Part shown: positions 49,224-59,525 of the stretch, in pieces
Numbering within the stretch: position 1 is the first letter of the stretch
Layout: each line of letters begins with the position of its first letter
Origin: Micromonospora sp. MP36
Lineage (GTDB): Bacteria; Actinomycetota; Actinomycetes; Mycobacteriales; Micromonosporaceae
DNA length: 64,000 bases
NCBI RefSeq assembly: GCF_008119785.1
Contig: NZ_VSFA01000002.1
Location: 310,001-374,000 of the forward strand
Direction: 5' to 3'
Notes under the pieces: model-generated
Database searches by the model: none
Seen by the model: the letters and a program-made list of their open reading frames with translations, nothing else
What the model was told of the DNA's origin: nothing
Made by a program: the position numbers and the translations under genes

Positions 49224-50702
49224 ATGGCGGCTGCAGCGAGTTCCACGAATCGACCCGGAGCCCTCGACATCACCCGGCGCCTCGCCGAGATCTGCGGCCC
49301 GCCGTTCGCCCGCTTCGCCGGCCCGGCCGACGAGGTGGCCGGCCGGACGGCCCGCTGGGTGGCGGTGCCGGGCGGCCCGCACGCCGCCGCCGAGGTGCTG
49401 CGGCTGGCCGCCGCGCACGACCTGACGGTGGTGCCGCGCGGCGCCGGCACGAAGATCGACTGGGGAGCGGCCCCGGAGCAGGTCGACATCATGCTGGACA
49501 CCGGCCGGCTGGCCGGGGTCTGGCACGAACCGCAGGGCTCCCCGGTGGCCGAGATCGGCGCCGGCACCCCGCTCCGGGCGGTCCAGGCCACCCTCGAACG
49601 CACCGGCCAGCGCCTCCCGGTCGACGCGCCCTCCCCGGGGGCGACCCTGGGCGGGGTGCTCGCCGCCGACGAGGCCGGCCCGCTCCGGCTCCGGCATGGC
49701 AGCCCGTGCGCCCAGCTCGTCGGGGTGCGCTATCTGGACGCCGACGGCGAGTTGGTCAGCGTCGGCGAGCCCGGCACGGCGTCGCTGGGCCGGGCGGCAC
49801 CGACCGCTCGCGACCAGGTGGGCCAGGGCGGGGCGGCAGCTCCGGGCCGGGCGGGAGCGGGCGGCGCCGGGGCGCTCTTCGGCACCGACGACCTCCCCGG
49901 GCTGGACGTGGCGCGGCTGCTCTGCGGCTCGCAGGGCGGGCTGGGTGTGCTGGTCTCGGCCACCCTGCGGGTGCAGGCCGCACCGGCCAGCCGGGTCTGG
50001 GTGTCCCGGCCGGTCTGGACCCCGCTCGAAGTGCACGACCTGGTCCGGGCGGTGCTCGCCGCCCGGCTCGACCCCGCGGCCGTCGAGCTGGACCTGCCCG
50101 TACCGGTGCCGTTGCCGCGCCGGCGGGTCTCCCCGTGGCACCCGTCGGTCGCTGGCCGGCCCGACCATCCGGCGCTGACCGGGAGTTCGACCCGGCCGGC
50201 CGCGGCGGGCAGCCTCGTGGTGCTGCTGGAGGGCGGCCCGGCGGACGTCGCGGAGCGGGCCGAGCGGCTCACCGCCCTGCTCGGCGGCGATGCGGTGGTC
50301 GGCCACTCGGCGCCGGAGTGGTGGGGGCGCTACCCCTTCGCCCCGGGCGACACCGCGCTGCGGATCGAGGTGCCCATCAACGACCTGCACGCGGCGGTCT
50401 ACGCGCTCCGCGACGCGGCCGGCAGCCCGGTGCCGGTCCGCGGCTCCGCCGGGGTCGGCACGGTGCACGCCGCGCTGCCCGGCTCGCTGGCGCCCGACCG
50501 GGTCGCCTCGATCCTCGCGGCCGTCCGCGGCGTGCTCCTCGCCCGGCAGGGCCGCTGCGTGGTGGTGTCCGCCCCGGCACCGGTCCGCCGCGCCGTCGAC
50601 CTCTGGGGCGAGCTGCCCACTCTGCCCCGCCTCCGCACGGCCAAGGCACACCTCGACCCGCACCACCGCCTGGCCCCTGGCCGCCTCCCCGGCGGCCTCT
50701 GA
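49224..50702 (+). CDS. FAD-binding (GlcD-type) oxidoreductase
   Basis: A 492-residue flavoprotein of the FAD_binding_4 fold. The pyrophosphate loop is in LTVVPRGAGTKIDWG (about 75-90), followed by the FAD-contact region GGVLAADEAGPLRLRHGS. A C-terminal cap domain is present (GRYPFAPGDTALRIEVPIND). ATG 49224 is chosen because TACGAT lies seven bases before it; ATGs at 49206 and 49215 are inside the SOS box. A DNA-damage link for this enzyme class is inferred from the box; the substrate is unknown. Confidence 0.8.
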   Translation: MAAAASSTNRPGALDITRRLAEICGPPFARFAGPADEVAGRTARWVAVPGGPHAAAEVLRLAAAHDLTVVPRGAGTKIDWGAAPEQVDIMLDTGRLAGVWHEPQGSPVAEIGAGTPLRAVQATLERTGQRLPVDAPSPGATLGGVLAADEAGPLRLRHGSPCAQLVGVRYLDADGELVSVGEPGTASLGRAAPTARDQVGQGGAAAPGRAGAGGAGALFGTDDLPGLDVARLLCGSQGGLGVLVSATLRVQAAPASRVWVSRPVWTPLEVHDLVRAVLAARLDPAAVELDLPVPVPLPRRRVSPWHPSVAGRPDHPALTGSSTRPAAAGSLVVLLEGGPADVAERAERLTALLGGDAVVGHSAPEWWGRYPFAPGDTALRIEVPINDLHAAVYALRDAAGSPVPVRGSAGVGTVHAALPGSLAPDRVASILAAVRGVLLARQGRCVVVSAPAPVRRAVDLWGELPTLPRLRTAKAHLDPHHRLAPGRLPGGL

Positions 50703-50711
50703 CCAACTGGG

Positions 50712-52790
50712 TCAGAGGGCGTCGTTGCGGAGGACGAGGATGGCGATGTCGTCGCGGGGAGCCTCCACCGAGAAGCCGATCGCCGTGGCGCGCAGCCGGG
50801 CCGCGACCACGTCGGCGGAGTAGCCAGCCAGTGGGGCAGCCGATTCGCGGAGCCGGTCGGTGCCGAAGAGCTCCCGGCCGCGGCGGCGCTCGGTCACGCC
50901 GTCCGTGTAGAAGATGAGCGCGTCGCCCCGGCCGAGGGTGAGCTCGGCCGTCGGGGTGGCGATCGAGTCGAGCAGCCCGAGCGCGGTACCGCCGGTGCCG
51001 ACGAAGGCCGCCCCGCCGCCGCCGGCCAGCAGCACCGGGCGGTCGTGCCCGGCCAGGTGCAGGGACACGTCGAGCTGCTCGCCCTCGCCCGCCCCGACCG
51101 CCGCCAGCGCCAGCGTGCAGTACCGGCCGCTGCCGCGCTCGACCAGCGTCTCGTTGAGCCGGCCCAGCACCTCCGGCAGCGGCTTGCCGTCGCCGACCAG
51201 CACCCGGATCACGTCCCGGACCAGGCCGGTCACCGCCGCCGCCTGCACGCCCTTGCCGGAGACGTCGCCGATGACCACCAGCCACCGGCCGTCCGGCAGC
51301 GGGACCACGTCGTAGAAGTCGCCGCCGACGTCGGCGTCGTCGCCGGTCGGGACGTACTCGGCGGCGAAGCCGATGCCCTCGACCACCGGGAGCACCGGCG
51401 GCAGCAGCGACTGCTGGAGGGTCTGCGCCACCCGCCGGCGCTCGGCGTGGATGCGGGCGTTCTCGATGGCGAGGGCGGCGCGGCGGGCCACGTCCTCCAG
51501 CACGGAGACCTCGTCCGGGTCGTGCCGGTGCCGCTGGTGGCGGCCGACGGCCAGGGTGCCGAGCCGCTGCCCGCGGGCGATCAACGGTACGGCGAACCCC
51601 TCCATCGGCCCGCTGAGCGGCACCTGCGCGGCGCTCCGGGACGCCTCCCGCAGCCGGGCCTGGATCGAGTCCGGCCCGGTCTCCTCGAGCACCCGGTGCA
51701 GCTGCGGCAGCACCGACTCGTCGGCGTGGCTGCACGCGGCGAGCCGCAACCGCCCCCACTCGTCGGTGGTGTGTACCGCGCACCACTGGCCGAGCCGGGG
51801 CACCACCAGTTGCGGGATGAGCGCCATGGTCAGCTCGACGTCCAGGGACTGGGCGAGCAGTTCGCTCGCCTCGGCGAGGAAGGTCAGCCAGGTCGACCGG
51901 CGGACGTCCGCCCGGCGCAGCCGGTCGTTCTCCAGGTGCAGCGAGAGCCGCTCGGCGGCCAGCACCGCGAGCGGGCGGGCGTACGCCGACGGTGCCGCGT
52001 CCAGCTCCAGCTCACCGGCGTACGGGCGGTGCACGGCGAGCGGGACCCGGAGCAGTTCGTTCCCCTCCCGGGGCTGCCGGCCGTACCGGGCGATCACCTG
52101 GGTGCCCTGCCCGTCGCCCCGGTCCAGCCGGACCACGCCGCCGGCGGCGCCCACCATGTCGGCGAGCCGGGCCAGCAGCCCGGTGGCGAACTCCGGCAGC
52201 GGGTCGTCCGCGTACGGGTCGGGGGTGGTCTGCATCAGCTCGCTCATCGCGGCGGCGCTCGGGGCGCTCTCCGCCGATTCACCCGACGTGATGACCCGGT
52301 GCTCGGTCATGGTCCGTGGGGCGGCCGACGTCCCATCGTGCCGGTCGAGCCGGAACCAGACGCCCTTGCCGGTGGGCAGGTAGGTGGTGCCCCACCGGCT
52401 GGCGAAGTGGTCCACCAGCAGCAGGCCGCGCCCGCGCTCGGCCACCTCGGCGATCTCGGAGCTGACGTTGCGTACGCCGACCACCAGCTCCTCGACGGGG
52501 CCGGAGGCGAAGTCGGTGACCGTGACGGTCAGTCCCCGATCGTCCGCCTCGACCTCGATGTCCAGTTCGGTGCGCGCGTGCTCGATGGCGTTGGTGGTGA
52601 GTTCCGTGGTGAGCAGCAGTGCCTCGTTGAGCAGTTCGTCCAGTTCCGCCTCGCCGAGGACGGACCGCACCAGTGCCCGGGCGGCCGCCGGCGTACGCCG
52701 GTCGGCGGGAAGCCGGACCCGCCGGACATGCTCGTCCGCGCCGTTGTCGACCACCGGCCCCGCCTCCGCTGACACCTTCGTATCCTCCAT
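50712..52790 (-). CDS. SpoIIE phosphatase with RsbW-like kinase and GAF domains
   Basis: A 692-residue signalling protein. The N-terminal HATPase/RsbW-like kinase (about 30-140, TTELTTNAIEHA, RGRGLLLVDHFASRWGT) is followed by two GAF-like regions (about 195-290 and 305-460). The SpoIIE phosphatase (about 475-690: QQSLLPPVLP, VGGDFYDVV, VIGDVSGKG, HLAGHDRP, FYTDGVTERR) is C-terminal. Kinase and phosphatase in one chain would control phosphorylation of STAS proteins in both directions. ATG 52790; neighbours are the SOS-box oxidoreductase (convergent) and the divergent kinase. Confidence 0.9.
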   Translation of the reverse strand: MEDTKVSAEAGPVVDNGADEHVRRVRLPADRRTPAAARALVRSVLGEAELDELLNEALLLTTELTTNAIEHARTELDIEVEADDRGLTVTVTDFASGPVEELVVGVRNVSSEIAEVAERGRGLLLVDHFASRWGTTYLPTGKGVWFRLDRHDGTSAAPRTMTEHRVITSGESAESAPSAAAMSELMQTTPDPYADDPLPEFATGLLARLADMVGAAGGVVRLDRGDGQGTQVIARYGRQPREGNELLRVPLAVHRPYAGELELDAAPSAYARPLAVLAAERLSLHLENDRLRRADVRRSTWLTFLAEASELLAQSLDVELTMALIPQLVVPRLGQWCAVHTTDEWGRLRLAACSHADESVLPQLHRVLEETGPDSIQARLREASRSAAQVPLSGPMEGFAVPLIARGQRLGTLAVGRHQRHRHDPDEVSVLEDVARRAALAIENARIHAERRRVAQTLQQSLLPPVLPVVEGIGFAAEYVPTGDDADVGGDFYDVVPLPDGRWLVVIGDVSGKGVQAAAVTGLVRDVIRVLVGDGKPLPEVLGRLNETLVERGSGRYCTLALAAVGAGEGEQLDVSLHLAGHDRPVLLAGGGGAAFVGTGGTALGLLDSIATPTAELTLGRGDALIFYTDGVTERRRGRELFGTDRLRESAAPLAGYSADVVAARLRATAIGFSVEAPRDDIAILVLRNDAL

Positions 52791-52901
52791 CGCCGCCGCC
52801 CCCGGTGCCAAGCGCCCCCCGTCGCGCCACCCGCCGGAGCTGGGTCGGGCACGCCGTGTCGACTGGTCGTCACCTCGACGTGCCGCGGGCAGAATGGTGG
52901 G

Positions 52902-55900
52902 ATGTCGGCACGAGCCGGTTGGCCCCGAGCTGAGCGAGGAATGATGACCACGGCGAAACAGTCGATAGCCGCGGACCCGGCCGCCTCGGAGCACGAGGCG
53001 CTGCTCGGTGACCTCGTGGAGGCGCTGCGGCAGGTACGCCGGGGCGATCTCAAGGTCCGGCTGCCCCGCCGGGCCGGTCTGGCCGGTGAGGTGGCCGACG
53101 CGTTCAACGACGTGGTGGCGCTCCAGGAGCGGCAGCACCTGGATCTGCGCCGGATCAGCCGGATCGTCGGCCGGGACGGCCGGCTGACCGAACGCCTCGA
53201 CGACGAGGGCCTGGACGGCTCGTGGGCCGAGGGCCAGCGGGCGATCAACTCACTGATCGACGACCTGGGCCGGCCGACCACCGAGATCGCCCGGGTCATC
53301 GTGGCGGTGGCCGACGGCGACCTGTCCCAGCACATGGCGCTGGAGATCGACGGCCGCCCGCTGCGCGGTGAGTACCTGCGCATCGGCCGCACCGTCAACA
53401 CCATGGTCGACCAGCTCTCGTCCTTCTCCAACGAGGTGACCCGGGTGGCCCGGGAGGTGGGCACCGAGGGCAAGCTCGGCGGCCAGGCCGACGTACGCGG
53501 GGTGGCCGGCACCTGGAAGGACCTCACCGATTCGGTGAACACCATGGCGTCGAACCTGACCTACCAGGTGCGCTCGATCTCCCAGGTGGCCACGGCGGTG
53601 GCGAAGGGTGACCTGTCGCAGAAGATCACCGTGTCGGCCAAGGGTGAGGTGGCCGAGCTGGCCCACACCTTCAACTCGCTCACCGACACCCTGCGGCTCT
53701 TCGCCGAGCAGGTGACCCGGGTGGCCCGGGAGGTGGGCACCGAGGGCAAGCTGGGCGGCCAGGCGGAGGTGCCGAACGTCGCCGGCACCTGGAAGGACCT
53801 GACCGACAGCGTCAACTCGATGGCGTCGAACCTGACCGCACAGGTCCGCAACATCGCCCAGGTCTCCACCGCAGTGGCCCGGGGCGACCTCTCGCAGAAG
53901 ATCACGGTGGCCGCGCAGGGCGAGATCCTGGAGCTGAAGAACACCGTGAACACGATGGTGGATCAGCTGTCGTCGTTCGCCGACGAGGTGACCCGGGTGG
54001 CCCGTGAGGTGGGCACCGAGGGCAAGCTGGGCGGCCAGGCCCAGGTACGCGGGGTCTCCGGCACCTGGCGCGACCTCACCGAGAACGTCAACCAGCTCGC
54101 CGGGAACCTGACCAGTCAGGTGCGGAACATCTCGCAGGTGTCCACGGCGGTGGCGAAGGGTGACCTGAGCCAGAAGATCACCGTCGACGCCCAAGGCGAG
54201 ATCCTGGAGCTGAAGAACACCGTGAACACGATGGTGGACCAGCTGTCGTCGTTCGCCGACGAGGTGACCCGGGTGGCCCGTGAGGTGGGCACCGAGGGCA
54301 AGCTGGGTGGCCAGGCGCAGGTGAAGGGCGTGTCGGGCACCTGGCGGGACCTGACCGACAACGTGAACTCGATGGCGTCCAACCTGACCAGCCAGGTGCG
54401 GAACATCGCCTCGGTCACCACCGCCGTGGCCAAGGGTGACCTGTCGCAGAAGATCACGGTGGACGCCCGGGGCGAGATTCTTGAGCTGAAGTCCACGGTC
54501 AACACGATGGTGGATCAGCTGTCGTCGTTCGCCGATGAGGTGACCCGGGTGGCCCGAGAGGTCGGCACCGAGGGCAAGCTCGGCGGCCAGGCCCAGGTAC
54601 GCGGCGTCGCCGGCACCTGGCGCGACCTGACCGACAACGTGAACTCAATGGCGTCGAACCTGACGTCGCAGGTGCGCAACATCGCCCAGGTGTCCACGGC
54701 GGTGGCCAAGGGTGACCTGTCGCAGAAGATCACCGTCGACGCCCAGGGCGAGATTCTTGAGCTGAAGAACACCGTGAACACGATGGTGGATCAGCTGTCG
54801 TCGTTCGCCGATGAGGTGACCCGGGTGGCCCGTGAGGTGGGCACCGAGGGCAAGCTGGGTGGTCAGGCGCAGGTGAAGGGCGTGTCGGGCACCTGGCGGG
54901 ACCTGACCGGCAACGTGAACTCGATGGCGTCGAACCTGACGTCGCAGGTGCGGAACATCGCCTCGGTCACCACCGCCGTGGCCAAGGGTGACCTGAGCCA
55001 AAAGATCACCGTCGACGCCCAGGGCGAGATTCTTGAGCTGAAGAACACCGTGAACACGATGGTGGACCAGCTCTCCTCGTTCGCCGATGAGGTGACCCGG
55101 GTGGCCCGCGAGGTGGGCACCGAGGGCAAGCTCGGCGGCCAGGCGCAGGTGAAGGGCGTCTCGGGCACCTGGCGGGACCTCACCGAGAACGTCAACCAGC
55201 TCGCCTCGACCCTCACCACCCAGCTCCGGGCGATCGCCCAGGTCTCCACCTCGGTGACCCGGGGCGACCTGACCCAGCGGATCGCCGTCAAGGCGCAGGG
55301 CGAGGTCGCCGAGCTGAAGGACAACATCAACCAGATGATCGTCACCCTTCGGGAGACGACCAAGAAGAACGCCGAGCAGGGCTGGCTGGACTCCAACCTG
55401 GCCCGGATCGGTGGCCTGCTCCAGGGGCAGCGGGACCTCGGCGAGGTCTGCCGCATGATCATGATGGAGGTGACCCCGCTGGTCGACGCGCAGCTCGGCG
55501 CGTTCTTCCTGGCGGACAGCTCCGAGGGGAGCATGCGGTTGCGGCTCACCGCCTCGTACGGGTATGTGGCGCGGGGGCACGACGTGACCTTCGGGCCCGG
55601 CGAGGGGCTGGTCGGGCAGGCCGCCCTCTCCCGGCGGACCATAAGGGTCAATGCCCAGCCCGACGGGCGGCTGATGCTGCGCTCCGGGCTCGCCGAGACG
55701 CCCCCGGCCGACCTGGTGGTGCTGCCCGTCCTCTTCGAGGGTGAGCTGCTCGGCGTGATCGAGTTCGCCGGGGTGACCACCTTCTCCGAGCTGCACCTGT
55801 CGTTCCTGGAGCGGCTGGTCACCACCATCGGCATCGCGGTCAACACGATTCAGGCCAACCGGCGTACGGAGGAGCTGCTGGCCCAGTCGCAGCGGCTGGC

Positions 55901-57308
55901 GCTCGAACTCCAGGAGCAGTCGGCGGAGCTGCAGCGCACCAACGCCGAACTGGAGGACAAGGCCAAGCTGCTCTCCGAGCAGAAGGCCAACATCGAGACC
56001 CAGAACCGGGAGATCGAGCTGGCCCGGCTCGGCCTGGAGGAGAAGGCGCAGCAGCTCACCCGGGCGTCGGCCTACAAGTCGGAGTTCCTGGCGAACATGA
56101 GCCACGAGCTGCGTACGCCGTTGAACTCGCTGCTGCTGCTGGCCCGGCTGCTGGCCGAGAACCCGGACCAGAACCTGACGCCGAAGCAGATCGAGTTCGC
56201 CCGCACCATCTACAGCGCCGGCTCGGACCTGCTCTCCCTGATCGACGACATCCTGGACCTTGCCAAGATCGAGGCGGGCCGGATGGACGTGGAGCCGACC
56301 GAGGTGCGCTTCTCCGAGCTGCGCGGCTACGTCGAGCAGGCGTTCGCCCCGCAGGCCGAGGAGAAGGGCCTCGACTTCCAGGTCCGGATCAGCAAGGACC
56401 TGCCCCCGGCACTGGTCACCGACGCCCAGCGGTTGCAGCAGATCCTGCGCAACATGCTCTCCAACGCGGTGAAGTTCACCGACAACGGCGCGGTGACGCT
56501 GCGGATCGCCCCGGCCGCCGAGAATGCCGTCTTCGACGTGCCGGCGCTGACCAACGCGCGGCGGGTGATCGCGTTCACGGTGATCGACACCGGGATCGGC
56601 ATCTCGGACGACAAGCTGTCGCTGATCTTCGAGGCGTTCCAGCAGGCCGACGGCACCACCAGTCGGCGGTACGGGGGCACCGGGCTGGGCCTGTCGATCA
56701 GCCGGGACCTGGCGCGCCTGCTCGGCGGCACGATCACCGTGTCGTCGGCGCCCGGCCAGGGGTCGACGTTCACCCTCTTCGTACCGGACGTGCTGGCGCC
56801 GGACGCGGTGGTGGCGCCGGCGCCGCCTTCACCGAGCCGCGCGGGCCTGCCGTCGTCGCTGCTCATGCCGATGGAGCTGCCGCAGCCGCAGGAGACTCCG
56901 GCGACCCGGCGGCTGGAGGGCGTGACCGTGCTGATCGTCGACGACGACGTCCGTAACGTGTTCGCCCTGACCTCCGCGTTGGAACTGCACGGGATGACCG
57001 TGCTGTACTCGGACAACGGGGCGGACGGGGTCCGCCAGCTGGCCGAGCATCCGGAGGTGGACATCGTGTTGATGGACGCGATGATGCCGGACCAGGACGG
57101 CTACGAGACGACCCGGCAGATCCGGCGCAACCACCGCTTCGCGGACCTGCCGATCGTCTTCCTGACCGCGAAGGCGATGCCCGGTGACCGGGAGTCGGCG
57201 ATCACGGCCGGAGGTAGCGACTACATCACCAAGCCGGTGGACCTGGACGAGCTGATCGAGATGATGTCGTCCTGGATCGGCCGCAGCCGAGGCGAGGAGA
57301 CCCCGTGA
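52902..57308 (+). CDS. Hybrid histidine kinase with seven HAMP-type repeats
   Basis: A 1,468-residue cytosolic sensor kinase with no membrane helix. Seven 92-residue repeats (about residues 178-820) carry [17 protein letters not shown] and belong to the poly-HAMP type seen in fungal group III kinases. A GAF domain (about 850-985), a coiled coil (about 985-1060), HisKA with H1068 (NMSHELRTP), HATPase ([26 protein letters not shown]) and a C-terminal receiver with D1392 (VLMDAMMPD) follow. ATG 52902 with CAGAAT six bases upstream; ATG 52941 is an alternative. It is coupled to a response regulator by GTGA. Confidence 0.93.
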   Translation: MSARAGWPRAERGMMTTAKQSIAADPAASEHEALLGDLVEALRQVRRGDLKVRLPRRAGLAGEVADAFNDVVALQERQHLDLRRISRIVGRDGRLTERLDDEGLDGSWAEGQRAINSLIDDLGRPTTEIARVIVAVADGDLSQHMALEIDGRPLRGEYLRIGRTVNTMVDQLSSFSNEVTRVAREVGTEGKLGGQADVRGVAGTWKDLTDSVNTMASNLTYQVRSISQVATAVAKGDLSQKITVSAKGEVAELAHTFNSLTDTLRLFAEQVTRVAREVGTEGKLGGQAEVPNVAGTWKDLTDSVNSMASNLTAQVRNIAQVSTAVARGDLSQKITVAAQGEILELKNTVNTMVDQLSSFADEVTRVAREVGTEGKLGGQAQVRGVSGTWRDLTENVNQLAGNLTSQVRNISQVSTAVAKGDLSQKITVDAQGEILELKNTVNTMVDQLSSFADEVTRVAREVGTEGKLGGQAQVKGVSGTWRDLTDNVNSMASNLTSQVRNIASVTTAVAKGDLSQKITVDARGEILELKSTVNTMVDQLSSFADEVTRVAREVGTEGKLGGQAQVRGVAGTWRDLTDNVNSMASNLTSQVRNIAQVSTAVAKGDLSQKITVDAQGEILELKNTVNTMVDQLSSFADEVTRVAREVGTEGKLGGQAQVKGVSGTWRDLTGNVNSMASNLTSQVRNIASVTTAVAKGDLSQKITVDAQGEILELKNTVNTMVDQLSSFADEVTRVAREVGTEGKLGGQAQVKGVSGTWRDLTENVNQLASTLTTQLRAIAQVSTSVTRGDLTQRIAVKAQGEVAELKDNINQMIVTLRETTKKNAEQGWLDSNLARIGGLLQGQRDLGEVCRMIMMEVTPLVDAQLGAFFLADSSEGSMRLRLTASYGYVARGHDVTFGPGEGLVGQAALSRRTIRVNAQPDGRLMLRSGLAETPPADLVVLPVLFEGELLGVIEFAGVTTFSELHLSFLERLVTTIGIAVNTIQANRRTEELLAQSQRLALELQEQSAELQRTNAELEDKAKLLSEQKANIETQNREIELARLGLEEKAQQLTRASAYKSEFLANMSHELRTPLNSLLLLARLLAENPDQNLTPKQIEFARTIYSAGSDLLSLIDDILDLAKIEAGRMDVEPTEVRFSELRGYVEQAFAPQAEEKGLDFQVRISKDLPPALVTDAQRLQQILRNMLSNAVKFTDNGAVTLRIAPAAENAVFDVPALTNARRVIAFTVIDTGIGISDDKLSLIFEAFQQADGTTSRRYGGTGLGLSISRDLARLLGGTITVSSAPGQGSTFTLFVPDVLAPDAVVAPAPPSPSRAGLPSSLLMPMELPQPQETPATRRLEGVTVLIVDDDVRNVFALTSALELHGMTVLYSDNGADGVRQLAEHPEVDIVLMDAMMPDQDGYETTRQIRRNHRFADLPIVFLTAKAMPGDRESAITAGGSDYITKPVDLDELIEMMSSWIGRSRGEETP
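53433..55364 (+). repeat. Seven tandem 276-bp units inside the kinase gene
   Basis: Units start at 53433, 53709, 53985, 54261, 54537, 54813 and 55089. The inner units (3 to 6) are nearly identical at the DNA level, differing mostly by single bases. Each encodes two HAMP-like modules. Confidence 0.85.
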
Positions 57309-57862
57309 CTCAGATGGCCAAGGCGCTGCTGGTGGACGACCGGCGGGAGAACCTGATGGCCCTGGAGGCGATCCTCCAGGGGCTTCCGGTCCAGTCGGTC
57401 GCGGTGGAGAGCGGCGAGGCGGCGCTGAAGCAGCTCCTGGTCGACGACTTCGCGGTGATCCTGCTCGACGCGCAGATGCCCGACATGGACGGCTTCGAGA
57501 CCGCCACCCACATCAAGCGGCGGGAGCGGACCCGGCACGTGCCGATCATCTTCCTCACCGCGGCGGACCGGGACGCCCAGCTCGCCCTGCGCGGCTACGC
57601 GGTGGGCGCGGTCGACTACCTGACCAAGCCGTTCGACCCCTGGGTGCTGCGCGCCAAGGTGTCGGTCTTCGTGGAGCTGTGGGTGAAGACCCGGCAGCTC
57701 GCCGCCCAGTCCGACCTGGTGCGGGAGCGGGACCGGCAGTGGCGGGTGCTCACCGACGCGGTGGACGAGGCGACGGCGCTGCTGCGCGCGGACGACGGCG
57801 CGGAGGCCCGGGAGCGCGCGGTGGACATCCTGGAGCAGGCGCGCTGGGGCAACACCGCCTGA
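57305..57862 (+). CDS. Response regulator, partner of the hybrid kinase
   Basis: A 185-residue protein: a receiver domain (about 5-122) with the phosphoacceptor D55 (VILLDAQMPDMDG), conserved Lys (YLTKPFDPWVL) and the usual N-terminal acid pair (LLVDDRRENL). It is followed by a helical tail (125-185) with no recognised output domain. GTG 57305 overlaps the kinase stop. A phosphorelay from H1068 via D1392 is possible; the output may be protein-protein. Confidence 0.9.
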   Translation: MTQMAKALLVDDRRENLMALEAILQGLPVQSVAVESGEAALKQLLVDDFAVILLDAQMPDMDGFETATHIKRRERTRHVPIIFLTAADRDAQLALRGYAVGAVDYLTKPFDPWVLRAKVSVFVELWVKTRQLAAQSDLVRERDRQWRVLTDAVDEATALLRADDGAEARERAVDILEQARWGNTA

Positions 57863-57927
57863 GCGCTGCGCGGGCCGGTCCGTTGGCCACGGAGTGACGC
57901 TCGGTCGGCCGGGCCGACAGGCAAGGG

Positions 57928-58431
57928 TCAGCCGACCGGGTCGCCGTGTGCCCTCGCGGCGCGCCAGGCCCGCCACCGTTCGCCCATCGTGTCGAGTTCC
58001 CCTTGGACGAAGAGGAAGAAGTCCCGCATCTCGGCCACCCGCTCGCCGGCCGGCGTGTCCCGGCCGAGCAGCGCGTTCACGCCGCCGTTGGCGATGTCGA
58101 TGAAGTTCTTGTAGAGGCCGGTCTTGGTGATGGTGGCCTCGTACCAGGGGTTGTCCGGCATCCGGTAGCGGTCCCGCCGGGAGCCCTTGACCGGCTCGCG
58201 GACCAGCATGCCGAACTGGGTCAGGTAGCGGACCGCACCGGAGACCGCCGCCGCGCTGACCCCGAGCCGCTCACCGATCTGGGCGGCGGTCAACGGCTCG
58301 TCCGCGCTCATCACGCTGAAGAGCACCCGGGCGGCCATCCGGGGGAAGCCGACGTCCGCGAAGGCCATTGCCATCCGTTCGACGAAGAGGTGGACCTCCT
58401 CCTCGTTCCGGGCCGGGCGGTCGTCAAGCAT
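57928..58431 (-). CDS. MarR/GbsR-type regulator
   Basis: A 167-residue winged-helix regulator of the GbsR/MarR type (VLFSVMSADEPLTAAQIGER, LGVSAAAVSGAVRYL). A following wing contains PVKGSRRDRYRM. It is divergent from an ABC transporter operon. GTGAAG (58460-58465) and CTTCAC (58491-58496) in the gap form an inverted repeat that could be its operator. Effector unknown. Confidence 0.87.
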   Translation of the reverse strand: MLDDRPARNEEEVHLFVERMAMAFADVGFPRMAARVLFSVMSADEPLTAAQIGERLGVSAAAVSGAVRYLTQFGMLVREPVKGSRRDRYRMPDNPWYEATITKTGLYKNFIDIANGGVNALLGRDTPAGERVAEMRDFFLFVQGELDTMGERWRAWRAARAHGDPVG

Positions 58432-58527
58432 CGGCGGTGGCTCCTCGCGTTAAAAAGTCGTGAAGCTGATGGTGCCCCAACTCTCACAGTCTTCACAAGT
58501 TTATGAAACGAGCGTAGCTTCCGAAGT

Positions 58528-59445
58528 ATGGAAACCCCAATTGAGGTGTCCGGCCTGGTGAAGACCTTCGGCCGGACCCGGGCACTCGACGGACTCGACC
58601 TGACCGTCCGCGCCGGGCAGGTGCACGGCTTCCTCGGTCCCAACGGCGCCGGCAAGTCGACCACCATCCGCGTGCTGCTCGGTCTGCTGCGGGCCGACGC
58701 GGGGGCCGTCCGGCTGCTCGACGGCGACCCGTGGCGGGACGCCGTCGCCCTGCACCGCCGCCTCGCGTACGTCCCCGGCGACGTCACCCTCTGGCCCAAC
58801 CTCAGCGGTGGCGAGGTGATCGACCTGCTCGGCCGGATGCGTGGCGGGCTGGACCCGAAGCGCCGCGCCGAGCTGCTGGAGTCCTTCGAGCTGGACCCGC
58901 GCAAGAAGGGCCGGGCCTACTCCAAGGGCAACCGGCAGAAGGTGGGTCTCGTCGCCGCACTCGCCTCCGACGTCGAGCTGCTCATCCTCGACGAGCCGAC
59001 CTCCGGGCTGGACCCGCTCATGGAGGAGGTCTTCCAGCACTGGGTCCGGCGGGCCAAGCAGGACGGCCGGACCGTCCTCCTCTCCAGCCACATCCTGGCC
59101 GAGGTGGAGGCGCTCTGCGACCGGGTGACGATCATCCGCAACGGCCGCGCCGTCGAGTCCGGCACCCTCGGCGAGCTGCGCCACCTGCACCGCACCTCGA
59201 TCGACGCCGAGGTCACCGCGCCGCTCGACGGGTTGGCCGACCTGCCGGGCGTGCACGACCTGCGCGTCGACGGCAACCGGGTGCGCTTCGACGTGGACTC
59301 CGCCGCCCTGGACACCGCCCTGCGCCGGCTCACCGAGCTGGGCGTACGCAGCCTGGTCAGCCAGCCGCCGACGCTGGAGGAGCTGTTCCTGCGGCACTAC
59401 GAGGTGGCGCCGACCGAGGCGACCCCGGCCGAGGCGACCCGATGA
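58528..59445 (+). CDS. ABC transporter ATP-binding protein
   Basis: A 305-residue ABC-2-exporter-type ATPase. Walker [10 protein letters not shown], signature YSKGNRQKV (this class uses SKGNRQ rather than LSGG), Walker [13 protein letters not shown] and the His-switch [10 protein letters not shown] are visible. A C-terminal extension of about 90 residues is typical of the DrrA-like group. TAGCTT lies seven bases before ATG 58528. It exports an unknown compound together with the permease at 59522, controlled by the divergent MarR protein. Confidence 0.92.
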   Translation: METPIEVSGLVKTFGRTRALDGLDLTVRAGQVHGFLGPNGAGKSTTIRVLLGLLRADAGAVRLLDGDPWRDAVALHRRLAYVPGDVTLWPNLSGGEVIDLLGRMRGGLDPKRRAELLESFELDPRKKGRAYSKGNRQKVGLVAALASDVELLILDEPTSGLDPLMEEVFQHWVRRAKQDGRTVLLSSHILAEVEALCDRVTIIRNGRAVESGTLGELRHLHRTSIDAEVTAPLDGLADLPGVHDLRVDGNRVRFDVDSAALDTALRRLTELGVRSLVSQPPTLEELFLRHYEVAPTEATPAEATR

Positions 59446-59525
59446 GCAAGCGTCAGCGAACGAATCATCAGTACCGCGCGGTCGTGCCTCAGACGGCCGC
59501 CGAGTGGAGCGAGGTGGCCGCATGA
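59442..59525 (+). CDS. 27-residue micro-ORF between the ABC genes
   Basis: ATG overlaps the ATPase stop (ATGA) and its TGA overlaps the permease start (ATGA), giving a peptide [20 protein letters not shown] then EWSEVAA. No family known. The sequence resembles a dispersed intergenic element that I associate with Micromonospora, so it may be an inserted element that happens to keep frame and coupling. Confidence 0.5.
   Translation: MSKRQRTNHQYRAVVPQTAAEWSEVAA

Noticed and set aside
53433..55364. Regular repeats considered as a CRISPR or VNTR array
   Set aside because: The 276-bp units are fully coding in one frame of a histidine kinase, with no spacers.
54645..56105. Minus-strand 486-codon frame opposite the hybrid kinase
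   Set aside because: It is open only because the HAMP repeats recur; its repeated [14 protein letters not shown] is the antisense of the repeat.
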